Shown piece by piece: positions 1 through 9,397 of a DNA stretch of 64,000 bases. Under the pieces are notes generated by a model, which was not told the origin of the DNA, did no database searches, and saw only the letters and a list, made by a program, of their open reading frames with translations. How positions within the stretch are numbered: the stretch's first letter is position 1; every line of letters begins with the position of its first letter. This stretch comes from Pseudomonas sp. CHM02. Lineage in GTDB: Bacteria; Pseudomonadota; Gammaproteobacteria; Pseudomonadales; Pseudomonadaceae. Made by a program: the position numbers and the translations under genes. The stretch spans positions 1 to 64,000 of the forward strand of contig NZ_JFCA01000018.1 of NCBI RefSeq assembly GCF_000612585.1, given 5' to 3'.

Positions 1-44
1 AATTAGAACGCGGCGGTAGATTTTTGGGCGGCTACGCCACCCAG

Positions 45-68
45 CGCGGGGCAAGCCCGCTCACTACT
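45..68. repeat. Possible REP half-element downstream of nadC
   Basis: A short stretch with the core GCAAGCCCGCTC just past the 3' end of nadC resembles the right half of the inverted repeats at 4801-4889 and 30431-30520. No matching left half is visible next to it, so it would be a solo or decayed copy. Confidence 0.35.
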
Positions 69-80
69 GCTTGCAACGGT

Positions 81-929
81 TTAGATGCTCAGGCGCATCG
101 ACAGATCCACCGCCTTGACATCCTTGGTCATTGCGCCGATCGAGATGTAGTCCACCCCGGTCTCAGCAATGGGCAGCAGGGTGCTTTCATTGATCCCGCC
201 GCTGGCCTCCAGCTTGGCCTTGCCGCCGTTCAGGCGCACGGCTTCACGCATATCGTCCAGGCTCAACTCGTCGAGCATGATGATGTCGGCGCCCGCCGCC
301 AGCGCTTCGCGCAGTTCGTCCAGGCTTTCCACTTCGATTTCCACCGGCTTGCCGGGTGCGATCTTGTGGGCGGCCGTGATCGCCTGGGCAATGCCACCGC
401 AGGCGGCGATATGGTTTTCCTTGATCAGGAACGCGTCATATAAACCGATACGGTGGTTGTGGCAGCCGCCGCAGGTGACCGCGTACTTCTGCGCCAGGCG
501 CAGGCCCGGCAGGGTTTTGCGGGTGTCCAGCAGCTTGACCTGGGTGCTGGCGACAACGTCCGCCAGGAATTGGGCGCGTGTGGCGACGCCGGAGAGCAGT
601 TGCAGGAAATTCAGTGCGCAGCGTTCGCCACTGAGCAGCGAACGTGCCGGGCCTTCGAGGTGGAACAGCACCTGGTTGGGGCTGACGCGTTCGCCGTCGG
701 CCACCTGCCAATGCACGGCGACCCGTGGGTCCAACTGGCGAAACACCGCATCGACCCAGGCCGTGCCGGCGATCATCGCGGCGTCGCGGGTAATGATGGT
801 GGCCGTGGCCAGCCGTTCGGCCGGGATCAACTGCGCGGTGATGTCGCCGCTGCCGATGTCTTCCAGCAGTGCGCGGCGCACGTTGGCTTCGATTTCGGCG
901 GTGAGGTCGGCAAGACGGAGGTTCGGCAT
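81..929 (-). CDS. nadC: Nicotinate-nucleotide pyrophosphorylase (quinolinate phosphoribosyltransferase)
   Basis: This enzyme converts quinolinate and PRPP to nicotinate mononucleotide, CO2 and pyrophosphate, the step that joins de novo NAD synthesis to the shared NAD pathway in the cytoplasm. The 282-residue product is the usual family length. Visible signatures are [17 protein letters not shown] and FLIKENH (substrate and PRPP binding), and near the C-terminus EASGGI and DYISIGAMT, which form the phosphate-binding end of the barrel. I chose the ATG at 929 because a GGAG lies seven bases upstream; an in-frame TTG at 947 would add six residues with no better ribosome site. It is transcribed away from the DUF1631 gene to its right. 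Confidence 0.96.
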   Translation of the reverse strand: MPNLRLADLTAEIEANVRRALLEDIGSGDITAQLIPAERLATATIITRDAAMIAGTAWVDAVFRQLDPRVAVHWQVADGERVSPNQVLFHLEGPARSLLSGERCALNFLQLLSGVATRAQFLADVVASTQVKLLDTRKTLPGLRLAQKYAVTCGGCHNHRIGLYDAFLIKENHIAACGGIAQAITAAHKIAPGKPVEIEVESLDELREALAAGADIIMLDELSLDDMREAVRLNGGKAKLEASGGINESTLLPIAETGVDYISIGAMTKDVKAVDLSMRLSI

Positions 930-1174
930 AACAGGCTCCACATACAAAGTGTCCCGATTATAGGGGCAGTGTGCGTTCGAACCCAGACTCGCTACTCATT
1001 TACCGCGCAATGGCAGAGTTTGCTGGCGCAACCCCCCTCATTTGCAAGATAATCTCGCGCCTTGCAATTGGCGTCATAGCTTTGACGTCCTGGTGATAAC
1101 CGGTTATCCCTGGTTCCCGACGGGGCCCGTACCGATCTTTCCCACCCCCAATACCGCCGTTTCAGGAGGCCAGG

Positions 1175-3322
1175 ATGCACAATGACGGAAAGGTGGTGCC
1201 AATCAACAAGGCACACGCTACGCCATCGCCGCTCGCCCGACTGCCGGTGGTGTTGCTGCAGGTCCGCGACAAGGCGGCGCAACAGTTGCAGCAAGGGCTG
1301 CAGGACCTGTTCGATAACGCCGACGACACCTTGTTCGAGATGGCCGACAAGGCGCGCAACACCCTGGATCACCATATTTTCTTTGAAGCCATGCGCGACC
1401 TGCGCCTCAAGCGCAAGAATTTCGAGCGCGTGTTCATGGAGCGCCTGTTCGAAGCCTTCGCCAGCCTGGGCCAGGCGGGGCGGGGCGAGCTGCAACTGGT
1501 GCCGGTGCTTTCCTATGACGCGGCGCCGGGTTCGTCCAAGGACAACCTGGAGAAAACCGTGGCACTTGAAGGCATGCTGGGTCGGGTGCGGCATCGCGAT
1601 GGCCTGGCGCTGGGGCAACTCACCGCGCGGTTGAGCGCGTTGCTGGGCAACCGCCTGGATGATCGTGAGAACCCCCTGGGCCCGGCACTGCTGTGTGACT
1701 GTTTCCTGCGGGCGGGGCGCAGCCTGGGTGTGGAGATCCGCGTCAAACTGATCATGCTCAAGCTCTTTGAAAAGTACGTGCTCAGTGACGCCGACCAGTT
1801 GTACGGCGAAGCCAACCAGTTGCTGATCGCGACGGGCGTGTTACCTGGGCTCAAGGCCGTACCGTCCCGCCGCCTCGAGGGGCGTGCGGACCGAGAACAT
1901 CGCCGTGAAGACGCCTTGCCGGCCGCCGACCTGCCCGTCGACGAGAATGGCCAGGAAGCCTTCGCCGCCCTCCAGCCGTTGCTCACGGCGGTACGCGGTA
2001 GCGTGGCGCCGACACTGGAAGCCAGCGCCGAACCGCTGCCTATTGCCACCCGTGACCTGTTGCGCCTGCTCTCCCACTTGCAGCAGTACGTGCCGGAGCC
2101 GGAGGTCGAAGATGATTTCGACCTGCGTAGCCAGCTTGAACAGTTGCTCACCCGTGTCAGCGTCAAGAGCGGCAAATCGCGGGTGGTGGAGGAGGCGGAC
2201 GAAGACGTGATCAACCTGATCGCGCTGCTGTTCGAATTCATCCTCAACGATCGCACCGTACCCGATGCCTTCAAGGCTTTGATCGGGCGCCTGCAGATCC
2301 CGATGCTTAAAGTGGCGGTACTGGACAAGAGTCTTTTCAGTCGCCCCAGCCACCCGGCGCGGCGCCTGCTCAATGAAATCGCGGCCGCCGCCATGGGCTG
2401 CAGCCCGCGCGATGATTATCAGCGTGACCCTGTCTACCTGCGTATCGAGCAAGTCGTGCAGCGCTTGCTCAATGAATATGTCGAAGACCCGGCGATTTTT
2501 TCCCAATTGCTCGCAGAGTTCGGCGCGTTTACCGCTGATGAGCGTCGGCGCAGCGACTTGCTGGAACAGCACACCCGCGATGCCGAAGCCGGGCACGTGC
2601 GCACCGAAGCCGCCCGCCAGCGCGTGGCTGAAGTGCTCAATCGGCGGTTGTTGGGCAAGGTCCTGCCGCGTCCGGTCGTGCAGTTCCTGCAGCAGGCCTG
2701 GAGTCAGGTGCTGTTGCTGGCCAGCCTCAAGCACGGCGAGCAGTCGGTGCAGTGGCAAGCGGGGCTGCGCACCATGGACGAACTGATCTGGAGCGTCAGC
2801 CTGCAGCAGGACACCGAAGCCGGGCGTCATTTGCTGGAGCAACTGCCGGGCCTGCTCAAGGCTTTGCGCGATGGCCTGACCAGCGCCGCGTTCGACCCCT
2901 TCAGTACGCGTGAATTCTTTGTGCGCCTGCAGGCCCTGCATGTCCAGGCGCCCGAGGGCGTCGATGAGCTGATCGAAGTGCGCGAGCCGTTTGTGCTGAG
3001 CGCGCTGCCCGACCCGGTCAGCGACCTGCCGGACAATGACCCCGACTTGCTCAAGGCTCACCAGCTCAAGGTGGGTGGCTGGGTGGTGTTCGAGGAAGAC
3101 GACACCAGTACGCTGCGCTGCAGGTTGACCGCAATCATGGCGCCGGCCAACACCTATGTGTTCACCCGTCGCACGGGGCTCAAGGTGCTGGAGAAAAGCG
3201 CCGGCCAATTGGCCGTGGCGTTCAAGCGTGGCGCACTGCACACCCTGGATGACGGGCCGCTGTTCGAGCGTGCGTTGGCCGCTGTGGTGGTCAAGCTGCG
3301 TCAACTCAATCGCGGCAAGTGA
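1175..3322 (+). CDS. DUF1631 family protein
   Basis: A 715-residue protein of the DUF1631 family, found in this position between nadC and ampD in pseudomonads. No biochemical role is known to me. It is mostly charged and helical, has no signal peptide or membrane segment, and is probably cytoplasmic. The last 90 or so residues (from about LKVGGWVVFEEDD to LDDGPLFERAL) look like a small beta barrel, somewhat like a PilZ fold; that is inference only. The ATG is preceded by a strong AGGAGG at 1164-1169. Only 61 bases separate it from ampD, so the two may be co-transcribed. Confidence 0.85.
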   Translation: MHNDGKVVPINKAHATPSPLARLPVVLLQVRDKAAQQLQQGLQDLFDNADDTLFEMADKARNTLDHHIFFEAMRDLRLKRKNFERVFMERLFEAFASLGQAGRGELQLVPVLSYDAAPGSSKDNLEKTVALEGMLGRVRHRDGLALGQLTARLSALLGNRLDDRENPLGPALLCDCFLRAGRSLGVEIRVKLIMLKLFEKYVLSDADQLYGEANQLLIATGVLPGLKAVPSRRLEGRADREHRREDALPAADLPVDENGQEAFAALQPLLTAVRGSVAPTLEASAEPLPIATRDLLRLLSHLQQYVPEPEVEDDFDLRSQLEQLLTRVSVKSGKSRVVEEADEDVINLIALLFEFILNDRTVPDAFKALIGRLQIPMLKVAVLDKSLFSRPSHPARRLLNEIAAAAMGCSPRDDYQRDPVYLRIEQVVQRLLNEYVEDPAIFSQLLAEFGAFTADERRRSDLLEQHTRDAEAGHVRTEAARQRVAEVLNRRLLGKVLPRPVVQFLQQAWSQVLLLASLKHGEQSVQWQAGLRTMDELIWSVSLQQDTEAGRHLLEQLPGLLKALRDGLTSAAFDPFSTREFFVRLQALHVQAPEGVDELIEVREPFVLSALPDPVSDLPDNDPDLLKAHQLKVGGWVVFEEDDTSTLRCRLTAIMAPANTYVFTRRTGLKVLEKSAGQLAVAFKRGALHTLDDGPLFERALAAVVVKLRQLNRGK

Positions 3323-3383
3323 TCGCAACCAGAGGGTCGAACGCGGCATACTGGTCACACTTTGTCTCGTTCAAGGAACCTGT

Positions 3384-3947
3384 ATGCAGTTGGACCCCAC
3401 CAGCGGTTGGTGCCAGGGCATCCGTCATTGCCCGTCGCCCAACTTCAACGAGCGCCCCGCCGGCGAAATCTCACTGTTGGTGGTGCACAACATCAGCCTG
3501 CCACCGGCGCAGTTCGCCACTGGCAAAGTGCAGGAGTTTTTCCAGAACCGCCTGGATGTCACGGAACATCCCTACTTTGAAGGGATTGCCGACCTACGGG
3601 TGTCTGCGCATTTTCTGATTGAGCGTGATGGCGCGGTGACGCAGTTTGTGTCTTGTCTCGACCGGGCCTGGCATGCCGGGGTCTCGACGTTCGAGGGGCG
3701 GGAAACCTGCAATGACTTTTCCCTGGGGGTGGAGCTGGAGGGCACGGATGATCAACCGTTCACCGATGCCCAATACGCGTCGTTGATCGACCTGACCCGC
3801 CAGTTGCTGGCGGCCTACCCTGGCATCACGTCCCAGCGCATTTGTGGACACAGCGATATTGCTCCGGGACGCAAGACCGACCCCGGCCCCGCTTTTGATT
3901 GGACGCGCTTTCGCAGCGCCCTGCAGGATGGAGGACACGCACGATGA
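3384..3947 (+). CDS. ampD: 1,6-anhydro-N-acetylmuramyl-L-alanine amidase AmpD
   Basis: Cytoplasmic zinc amidase that cleaves the peptide from 1,6-anhydromuropeptides during cell-wall recycling. Loss of AmpD lets anhydromuropeptides build up, activate AmpR and raise AmpC beta-lactamase (established for Pseudomonas and enterics). The 187-residue product keeps the likely zinc ligands His35 (LLVVHNISL), His156 (CGHSDIAPG) and Asp166 (RKTDPG), matching His34/His154/Asp164 of the characterised enzymes. The ATG at 3384 gives the family's N-terminus; the frame stays open further upstream into the DUF1631 gene but without support. The stop overlaps the ampE start (ATGA), so the pair is translationally coupled. 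Confidence 0.97.
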   Translation: MQLDPTSGWCQGIRHCPSPNFNERPAGEISLLVVHNISLPPAQFATGKVQEFFQNRLDVTEHPYFEGIADLRVSAHFLIERDGAVTQFVSCLDRAWHAGVSTFEGRETCNDFSLGVELEGTDDQPFTDAQYASLIDLTRQLLAAYPGITSQRICGHSDIAPGRKTDPGPAFDWTRFRSALQDGGHAR

Positions 3948-4780
3948 GTTTCCTGGTGTTGGTGCTGGCGGTATGGATCGAGAAATTCTCGGCCCTGCGC
4001 CAGCGGTTGCAGCGTGATGGCGGTTGGTTGCGTGAACTGGCCAAGCTGGAATCAAGCCCGCGCATGGGCAAGCAGCCCTGGCTGATTCTGGCGTTGCTGG
4101 TGTTGTTGCCGGTGGCCTTGCTGGCATTGTTGCTGCTGGTGCTGGAACCGGTGGCCTACGGACTGCTGGCGCTGCCGGTGCACCTGCTGGTGGTGATCTA
4201 CAGCCTGGGCCGCGGTGATCTGCTCGCCGGGCTTGGTCCGTTTCGCGATGCCTGGCGACGTGGCGACCTGCAGGCCGCCGAGCATGTGGCCGAGCGCGAC
4301 CTGAACCTGAGCGCCGACAGCGGCGAGCAATTGCTCGAAGGCGTACAGGGCCATTTGTTGTGGCAGGCCTATCAGAGCTTTTTCGCGGTGATTTTCTGGT
4401 ACTTCCTGCTGGGCCCGGTTGCCGCGCTGGCCTATCGCTTGCTCGCACTGGCCAGTGAACACAGCAAGAACCCTCTGGTGGCCGAACGTGCCGGGCAACT
4501 GCGCCATGCCTTTGACTGGTTGCCGGTTCGCCTGCTGGCAGCCAGTTTTGCCCTGGTGGGCAACTTCGTCGCGGTTGGCCGAGTAATGCTCCACGAACTG
4601 CTGAGCTGGGACATCAGCGCCGCCCAACTGGTGGAAAAAGTCGGCCTGGTCGCCGCCGAAATCCCGCCACCGGCAGTAGGCCCCGATGGCATCAACAGCC
4701 TGGACCGCATTTGGGAACTGCTGCTGCGCGCGGCGGTGCTCTGGTATGCCGGGTTTGCGATCTGGACCGTGTTGCCCTGA
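3944..4780 (+). CDS. ampE: AmpE, inner-membrane protein of beta-lactamase regulation
   Basis: A 278-residue membrane protein encoded directly after ampD with an ATGA overlap, the arrangement seen across gammaproteobacteria. AmpE has been proposed to act as a sensor or transducer in beta-lactamase induction, with a mild effect; it belongs to the CobD/CbiB-like superfamily. I see a cluster of hydrophobic segments near residues 47-90 (two spans of Leu/Val-rich sequence), around 145-170, 195-215 and at the C-terminus. The start at 3944 gives MSFLVLVLAVWIEKFS, a typical AmpE N-terminus. A REP pair follows 20 bases after the stop. Confidence 0.93.
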   Translation: MSFLVLVLAVWIEKFSALRQRLQRDGGWLRELAKLESSPRMGKQPWLILALLVLLPVALLALLLLVLEPVAYGLLALPVHLLVVIYSLGRGDLLAGLGPFRDAWRRGDLQAAEHVAERDLNLSADSGEQLLEGVQGHLLWQAYQSFFAVIFWYFLLGPVAALAYRLLALASEHSKNPLVAERAGQLRHAFDWLPVRLLAASFALVGNFVAVGRVMLHELLSWDISAAQLVEKVGLVAAEIPPPAVGPDGINSLDRIWELLLRAAVLWYAGFAIWTVLP

Positions 4781-4800
4781 CTGCGAACAAGGTCAAAAAA

Positions 4801-4889
4801 TGTGGGAGCGGGCTTGCTCGCGAATGCGGTATATCAGTCGATGAGTCTTTGTCTGACACACTGCATTCGCGAGCAAGCCCGCTCCCATA
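4801..4889. repeat. REP doublet (REPIN-like inverted repeat), TGTGGGAGCGGGCTTGCTCG type
   Basis: Two near-perfect arms face each other: TGTGGGAGCGGGCTTGCTCG at the left and its complement, ending in CGCTCCCATA, at the right, with about 40 bases between them. This is the arrangement of Pseudomonas REPINs. A second copy of the same subtype lies at 30431-30520. As RNA it would fold into a long hairpin after ampE. Confidence 0.85.
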
Positions 4890-5017
4890 TTTGTTTTTGC
4901 CGCGTCCTTTCTGTCGTTAACCTTAAGTTACAAAACTTCCTTTCAAATTGAGCTATACAGATGCTGGCTAACTGCCGCCCTGCGCCTCAATAAAAATAAA
5001 AGAAAGGGAGTTCACCT

Positions 5018-7048
5018 GTGAAGAGCTTGCTCTATCCCGCCGTCGCCCTGATGAACCGCCTGAGCTTCGGCATGAAGTTCAGCTTGATCAGCGTGTTATT
5101 CCTGCTGCCCATGCTGGCGACCAACTATTACCTGGTGCATGACTCGTGGCGTGAATTCCAGGGCACACGTGTGGAACTGCAAAGCCTCGACTTGCTCGGC
5201 AGCAGCCTGGCCCTGCGCCGCGACCTGGAAACCCTCAACAACCAGGTGCAGATCAACGCGACCCTTGGCCAGTCCGGCAAGGCCGGCGACCTCGAGAGCA
5301 AGATCAGCGCCTTGGAACAAAGTGTGCTGAACCGCCTGCAGGGCCTCAGCGCGATGGCCACCGAGCCCGAGCAAATTGCCGCCTTTGACGGCAAGCGCGA
5401 TGAGTTGATTGCAGCCTTCAAGGCCCAGCAACAGGAAACCTCGTTGCAGAGCAAAAGTGCACTGATCGGCAAGCTGCTCAACAAGGCGCAGATGCTCAGC
5501 CAGATCATTGCCAGCCAATCCGGCTTGAGCCGCGACCCCCAGAGCGACCTGCGCCAGCTCAGCGAACTGATCACCAGCGTGACACCGCAAATCACCCAGA
5601 CCCTTGGCGAAGGGCGGGCCATGGGCGCGTATTCCCTGGGCCAGGGTTTTCTCAATTCGGCATCCAGCACGCGCTTTGACGAGTTGTTGCAGCAATTGGA
5701 AAAACTCCAGGCCGAATATGGCCTGAAGTTGCAGGATGCCCTGGGCTCCAGCAACGCGGCCCACACCGCGCTCGACAGCCTGGCCAAGGCCAGCAATGCC
5801 AGCCTCAAGCAAGGCAGCGAGTTGTTTGAAGAGCAGGTGGTGATGGCCGAAACCCTCGACGCGCCCTGGCAGGGTTTCTACGACAGCGTCAGCCAGTTGA
5901 TGGCCCAGACCTACCAGCTCGATGCCGCCACGCTGACGTTCCTCGGCCAGCAGTTGGAACAACGCCTGGCGCAGAACCGCACGCACATGGTGGTGCTGGT
6001 CTCGGCCCTGTCGGCGGTGTTCTTGCTGATCTTCTACCTGTACGCAGGGTTCTACGCGTCTACGCGCACCACGTTGCGGCGCCTGGGCGCGATGATGGAC
6101 AAGGTGGCCGCTGGCGACATGACGGTCACCTTTGTGGCACACAGCCGCGACGAGTTGGGTGACCTCGGCCAGGTGTTCAACGGCACCGTGGCGAAGATCC
6201 ATGATTTGATCGAGCGCGTCGGGCATACCGTCAGCCAGGTTGAACTCCAGGCTGGCCAGGTGGAAACGGTGTCGGCCCGGAGCAACCTGGCCGTGTCGGG
6301 CCAGCGTACCCAGATCGAGCAGGTGGCGACGGCGATGAACCAGATGTCGTCGACTGCCCAGGAAGTGGCGCGCAGTGCGGCGGCAGCGGTCAGCAGTGCC
6401 CACAGCGTCAATGATGAGACCGTCAGTGGCCGTGGCCTTGTGCAGTCCCAACAGGGCAGCATCGCGCGGCTGGCTTCGGAGATCGATCAGTCGGTGCGGG
6501 TGATCAACCAGTTGGCCACCGACAGCCAGTCCATCAGCAGCGTGTTGGAAGTGATCAAAAGCATTGCTGAGCAAACCAACCTGCTGGCCCTCAATGCCGC
6601 CATCGAAGCCGCTCGGGCCGGTGAGCAGGGCCGTGGTTTTGCGGTGGTGGCCGACGAAGTGCGCACCCTGGCTCGACGCACCCAGCACTCCACAGAAGAA
6701 ATCGAACAGATGATCAGCCGCTTGCACGGCGGCGTGGCGGCGGCCGTAAAAGCCATGGGCAGCAGCCATGAAATGGCGAATGGCACCGTGGGCCAGTCGG
6801 AAAAAGTCCAGCAGGCCCTGGAAAATATCCTCGGTGCCGTAGGAATGATCGTTGATCAGAACCAGCAGATCGCCGCCGCCGTTGAGCAGCAGACCGCTGT
6901 CGCCCACGATATCGACCAGAATATCGTTGCAATCAATCGTGCCGGCGAGCATGCCGCCGAAGGCGCGCATCAGACCGAAGCGGCGAGTCGGCAGTTGTCG
7001 ATACAGGTGGTCGAGCTCAAGCAATTGATTGGTGCGTTTCGCGTGTGA
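5018..7048 (+). CDS. Methyl-accepting chemotaxis protein
   Basis: A 676-residue transmembrane chemoreceptor. The first membrane span is near residues 20-42, an all-helical periplasmic sensor of about 280 residues follows, the second span is near 325-347, then a HAMP domain and a long cytoplasmic coiled coil. The signalling tip is near residue 514 onward ([20 protein letters not shown]), the part that contacts CheA/CheW. The large helical sensor suggests a bimodular four-helix type; the ligand cannot be read from sequence. Translation starts at a GTG with AAAGGGAG just upstream. It sits where PAO1 carries the chemoreceptor gene next to ampE. Confidence 0.93.
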   Translation: MKSLLYPAVALMNRLSFGMKFSLISVLFLLPMLATNYYLVHDSWREFQGTRVELQSLDLLGSSLALRRDLETLNNQVQINATLGQSGKAGDLESKISALEQSVLNRLQGLSAMATEPEQIAAFDGKRDELIAAFKAQQQETSLQSKSALIGKLLNKAQMLSQIIASQSGLSRDPQSDLRQLSELITSVTPQITQTLGEGRAMGAYSLGQGFLNSASSTRFDELLQQLEKLQAEYGLKLQDALGSSNAAHTALDSLAKASNASLKQGSELFEEQVVMAETLDAPWQGFYDSVSQLMAQTYQLDAATLTFLGQQLEQRLAQNRTHMVVLVSALSAVFLLIFYLYAGFYASTRTTLRRLGAMMDKVAAGDMTVTFVAHSRDELGDLGQVFNGTVAKIHDLIERVGHTVSQVELQAGQVETVSARSNLAVSGQRTQIEQVATAMNQMSSTAQEVARSAAAAVSSAHSVNDETVSGRGLVQSQQGSIARLASEIDQSVRVINQLATDSQSISSVLEVIKSIAEQTNLLALNAAIEAARAGEQGRGFAVVADEVRTLARRTQHSTEEIEQMISRLHGGVAAAVKAMGSSHEMANGTVGQSEKVQQALENILGAVGMIVDQNQQIAAAVEQQTAVAHDIDQNIVAINRAGEHAAEGAHQTEAASRQLSIQVVELKQLIGAFRV

Positions 7049-7173
7049 GACCTGTGTGTAGGATTTGTCGTTTGCTGGCGTGGTGTCCGTCCTGATTTCA
7101 CTGCGGCTCTTTTCTGGGTCCCTGAATGGGTGAAAATTGTTTCACTCGATTTCACGCTTAGGGGGGCACAGTG

Positions 7174-7383
7174 ATGACCGTTGTAATCGGCATCAAGGGG
7201 CACTGCGCTCATTGCGACATCACGTTCAATCTCAAGCCTTGGCAACTGAATGCCATCGCCATTGAGGAACCGTTCGATTGCCCGTATTGCCAGCAAATAA
7301 CCTTGGATCTGCAACGGGTCACGCCGGCGCTACCAATTGAACAGCTCGCACGCATTGCGTGTGCTCGCCTCAGCCAACAATAG
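7174..7383 (+). CDS. Small zinc-ribbon-like protein, function unknown
   Basis: A 69-residue protein with two CxxC knuckles, GHCAHC near residue 10 and CPYC near 38, spaced as in a zinc ribbon. I do not recognise a named family. A run of six G at 7161-7166 makes a ribosome site eight bases before the ATG; a GTG just upstream (7171) is an alternative start. Its last 54 bases overlap the 3' end of tatD on the other strand, so the two genes converge and share coding DNA. The proper start signal and clean cysteine pattern argue that it is real; the overlap argues for caution. Confidence 0.6.
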   Translation: MTVVIGIKGHCAHCDITFNLKPWQLNAIAIEEPFDCPYCQQITLDLQRVTPALPIEQLARIACARLSQQ

Positions 7384-8112
7384 CGGGCGGATGCCCATGC
7401 GCTCGGCCAGGGCGGTGCAGATCGCCGGCAGGTGCTCGGGGCTGTTGCGTTGGCCGGGGTGCATGGCGGGTGCCATATCGGGGGCGTCGGTCTCCAGCAC
7501 CACCGCTTCCAGCGGCAGTTGCGCCAACACCTTGTGCATCCGCAGGGCCTGAGGCCAGGTGGCGGCACCGCCCAGACCCAGCTTGAAGCCGAGCTTGATG
7601 TACTCACGGGCTTCTTCGTGGCTCCCGGCAAACGCATGGATAACGCCGCCGCGGGGCAGGCGGATGCGCTTTAGGGTGGCAATCACGGCGGCGTGGCTGC
7701 GACGTACATGCAGCAACGCAGGTAACTGGAAGTCCACCGCCAGCTTGAGCTGTGCTTCAAACAGGCTTTGCTGGCGTTCGCGGTCCAGCTGTTCCAGGAA
7801 ATAATCCAGACCGATCTCGCCCACCGCGCAGAGTTGCCGGTGGCCGTGCAGGCGGGTCAACCAATCGCCCAGTTCCGTAAGATCAGCGGGGCGATGCTCC
7901 TCGAGATACACCGGGTGCAGGCCAAAGGCCGCGAACAGATCTTCATCCGCCTGCACCAGGTCCCACAGGCGCTGCCAATTCTGCTGATACACCCCCAACA
8001 CCACCATGCGTCGCACGCCCAATGTTCGGCTGCGGTCGAGGACGTCCCGGCGATCGCTGTCGAAATCCGGGAAGTCCAGATGAGTGTGGGTGTCGATCAG
8101 CTCCACGCTCAA
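7330..8112 (-). CDS. tatD: TatD family metal-dependent hydrolase (DNase)
   Basis: A 260-residue TIM-barrel hydrolase of the TatD/YcfH/YjjV family; characterised members are 3'-5' exonucleases with metal cofactors. The metal-binding N-terminal DTHTHLDF, the AVGEIGLDY segment, the HVRRSHAA histidine and the C-terminal ETDAPDMAP are all present. It follows fruR on the same strand: the fruR TGA overlaps a TTG start here (TTGA), and an in-frame GTG two codons later is the alternative. Overlap and rare start codons point to translational coupling with the repressor gene. The 3' end runs into the small zinc-ribbon gene on the opposite strand. Confidence 0.92.
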   Translation of the reverse strand: MSVELIDTHTHLDFPDFDSDRRDVLDRSRTLGVRRMVVLGVYQQNWQRLWDLVQADEDLFAAFGLHPVYLEEHRPADLTELGDWLTRLHGHRQLCAVGEIGLDYFLEQLDRERQQSLFEAQLKLAVDFQLPALLHVRRSHAAVIATLKRIRLPRGGVIHAFAGSHEEAREYIKLGFKLGLGGAATWPQALRMHKVLAQLPLEAVVLETDAPDMAPAMHPGQRNSPEHLPAICTALAERMGIRPLLLAEASTRNACELFNW

Positions 8113-9104
8113 GCCTCGTGAATACGCTGCTTGAAGGTCCGGCCGATGGCATGCACGCCAGGTTGGTACTGTTCCTCTTCGATAGCTGCCAGTGCCAGGC
8201 GCAGGGCGGTATCGGCGATCAACTGATGTTGCTGGGCCATGGCGTTGACCGGCAGCGGCAGGAAGTCCAGCAATTGGGTATCACCAAAGGTGCCCAGGCG
8301 CAGCGGGCGTGACTTGAGCGGGAAGTCATGCAGCGCGTCGAACACGCCTTGCAGCAGTACGTAGGACGTGGTCACCAGCGCGTCGGGCAAATGCCCCAGT
8401 TGATTCAGAAGTTGCTCCATCAGCTGTCGGCCGCAGTCGCGGCTGAAGGCTTCAGCATGCTCGATGATCACCTCGCCGGTGAAACCTTCGAGGGCTTCAC
8501 GGAAACCCGCGGCACGTTCCTGGCTGATACTCAGCTCGGGGTGTGCGCCGATCAGTACGATCTGTTTGGGCAGCGGTTGCAGCAGGCTGCTGGTCAATTG
8601 CTGGCACGCCTGGCGGTCGTCGCTGACCACCGAACAGAACTGGTCCGGGCCCATCACCCGGTCAATGGCAATCACCGGCAGCCCCTTGGCTTGCAGCTCG
8701 CGGTAACTGTCATCGCTGGCCGGCAGGCAACTGGCGACAAACAGGGCATCACAACGTCGGGCGCGGAACAGTTGCAGCAATTGGCGCTCACTGTTGGCGT
8801 CGTCGTCGGAGCTGGCGATCAGCAGTTGATAGCCACGCGCCCGTGCGCCTTGCTCCAGGAGCTTGGCGATGCGTGCGTAACTGGGGTTTTCCAGGTCGGG
8901 CAGGATAAAGCCCAAGGTGCGCGTGTGCCGACTGCGCAGCCCGGCGGCCTGTGGGTTTGGGGTAAAGCCGTGGGCTTCGACGACAGCGCGCACCCGTTCG
9001 ACGGTGGCGTTGCTGATGCGTTGCTGTTCGGCCTTGCCATTGATGACGTAGCTGGCGGTGGTCACGGACACACCGGCGAGACGTGCGATATCACTGAGTT
9101 TCAA
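8109..9104 (-). CDS. fruR: Catabolite repressor/activator Cra (fructose repressor FruR), LacI family
   Basis: A 331-residue LacI/GalR-type regulator: N-terminal helix-turn-helix (KLSDIARLAGVSVTTASYV, residues 2-20), hinge, then a periplasmic-binding-like effector domain. In Pseudomonas putida Cra represses the fruBKA operon and is released by fructose 1-phosphate. The likely start is the TTG at 9104: it puts the DNA-binding helix at the N-terminus as in all relatives, and AAGGA lies nine bases upstream. The longer frame to 9191 adds 29 residues unlike any LacI N-terminus. It is divergent from fruB, with a Cra operator between them. Confidence 0.93.
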   Translation of the reverse strand: MKLSDIARLAGVSVTTASYVINGKAEQQRISNATVERVRAVVEAHGFTPNPQAAGLRSRHTRTLGFILPDLENPSYARIAKLLEQGARARGYQLLIASSDDDANSERQLLQLFRARRCDALFVASCLPASDDSYRELQAKGLPVIAIDRVMGPDQFCSVVSDDRQACQQLTSSLLQPLPKQIVLIGAHPELSISQERAAGFREALEGFTGEVIIEHAEAFSRDCGRQLMEQLLNQLGHLPDALVTTSYVLLQGVFDALHDFPLKSRPLRLGTFGDTQLLDFLPLPVNAMAQQHQLIADTALRLALAAIEEEQYQPGVHAIGRTFKQRIHEA

Positions 9105-9249
9105 ACCGGGATTTCCTTGTTTTCTGGAGCTTGCCCCGACATTTTGTCCAATCGTAACCGATTCCAGCACCCGACCAATGTCCCAGCTCAAGTGCCGAGT
9201 GGTTCTTCAAGGATGCGCAATTAACGCGTAGTCTTCCATAAACTCTAGA

Positions 9250-9261
9250 TTAAACGTTTCA
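9250..9261. promoter_or_regulatory. Cra/FruR operator
   Basis: TTAAACGTTTCA is, as I recall, the operator described for P. putida Cra upstream of fruB. It lies 146 bases after the fruR start and 137 bases before fruB, so one bound repressor could govern both divergent promoters. A second partial dyad (TGTTTAAAACA-like) sits near 9347-9361. Confidence 0.75.
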
Positions 9262-9397
9262 GCCAGCGTATTTTTACGACGTTCGCGACTGAGTCGCTAC
9301 TGCCAATTGACTGCTCAGTCAATAAATCATGAACACCCCTTACACTGTTTGTTTAAAACAATACCTAGTGCGCCACTGCACTAACTAGGAGAACGGC

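Noticed and set aside
5096..7024. Long minus-strand frame antisense to the chemoreceptor gene
   Set aside because: The His/Leu/Gly-rich product has no recognisable domain and there is no promoter or ribosome site; the plus strand encodes an intact chemoreceptor.
9105..9191. N-terminal extension of FruR/Cra
   Set aside because: LacI-family regulators start at the helix-turn-helix; a TTG with a good ribosome site at 9104 fits that.
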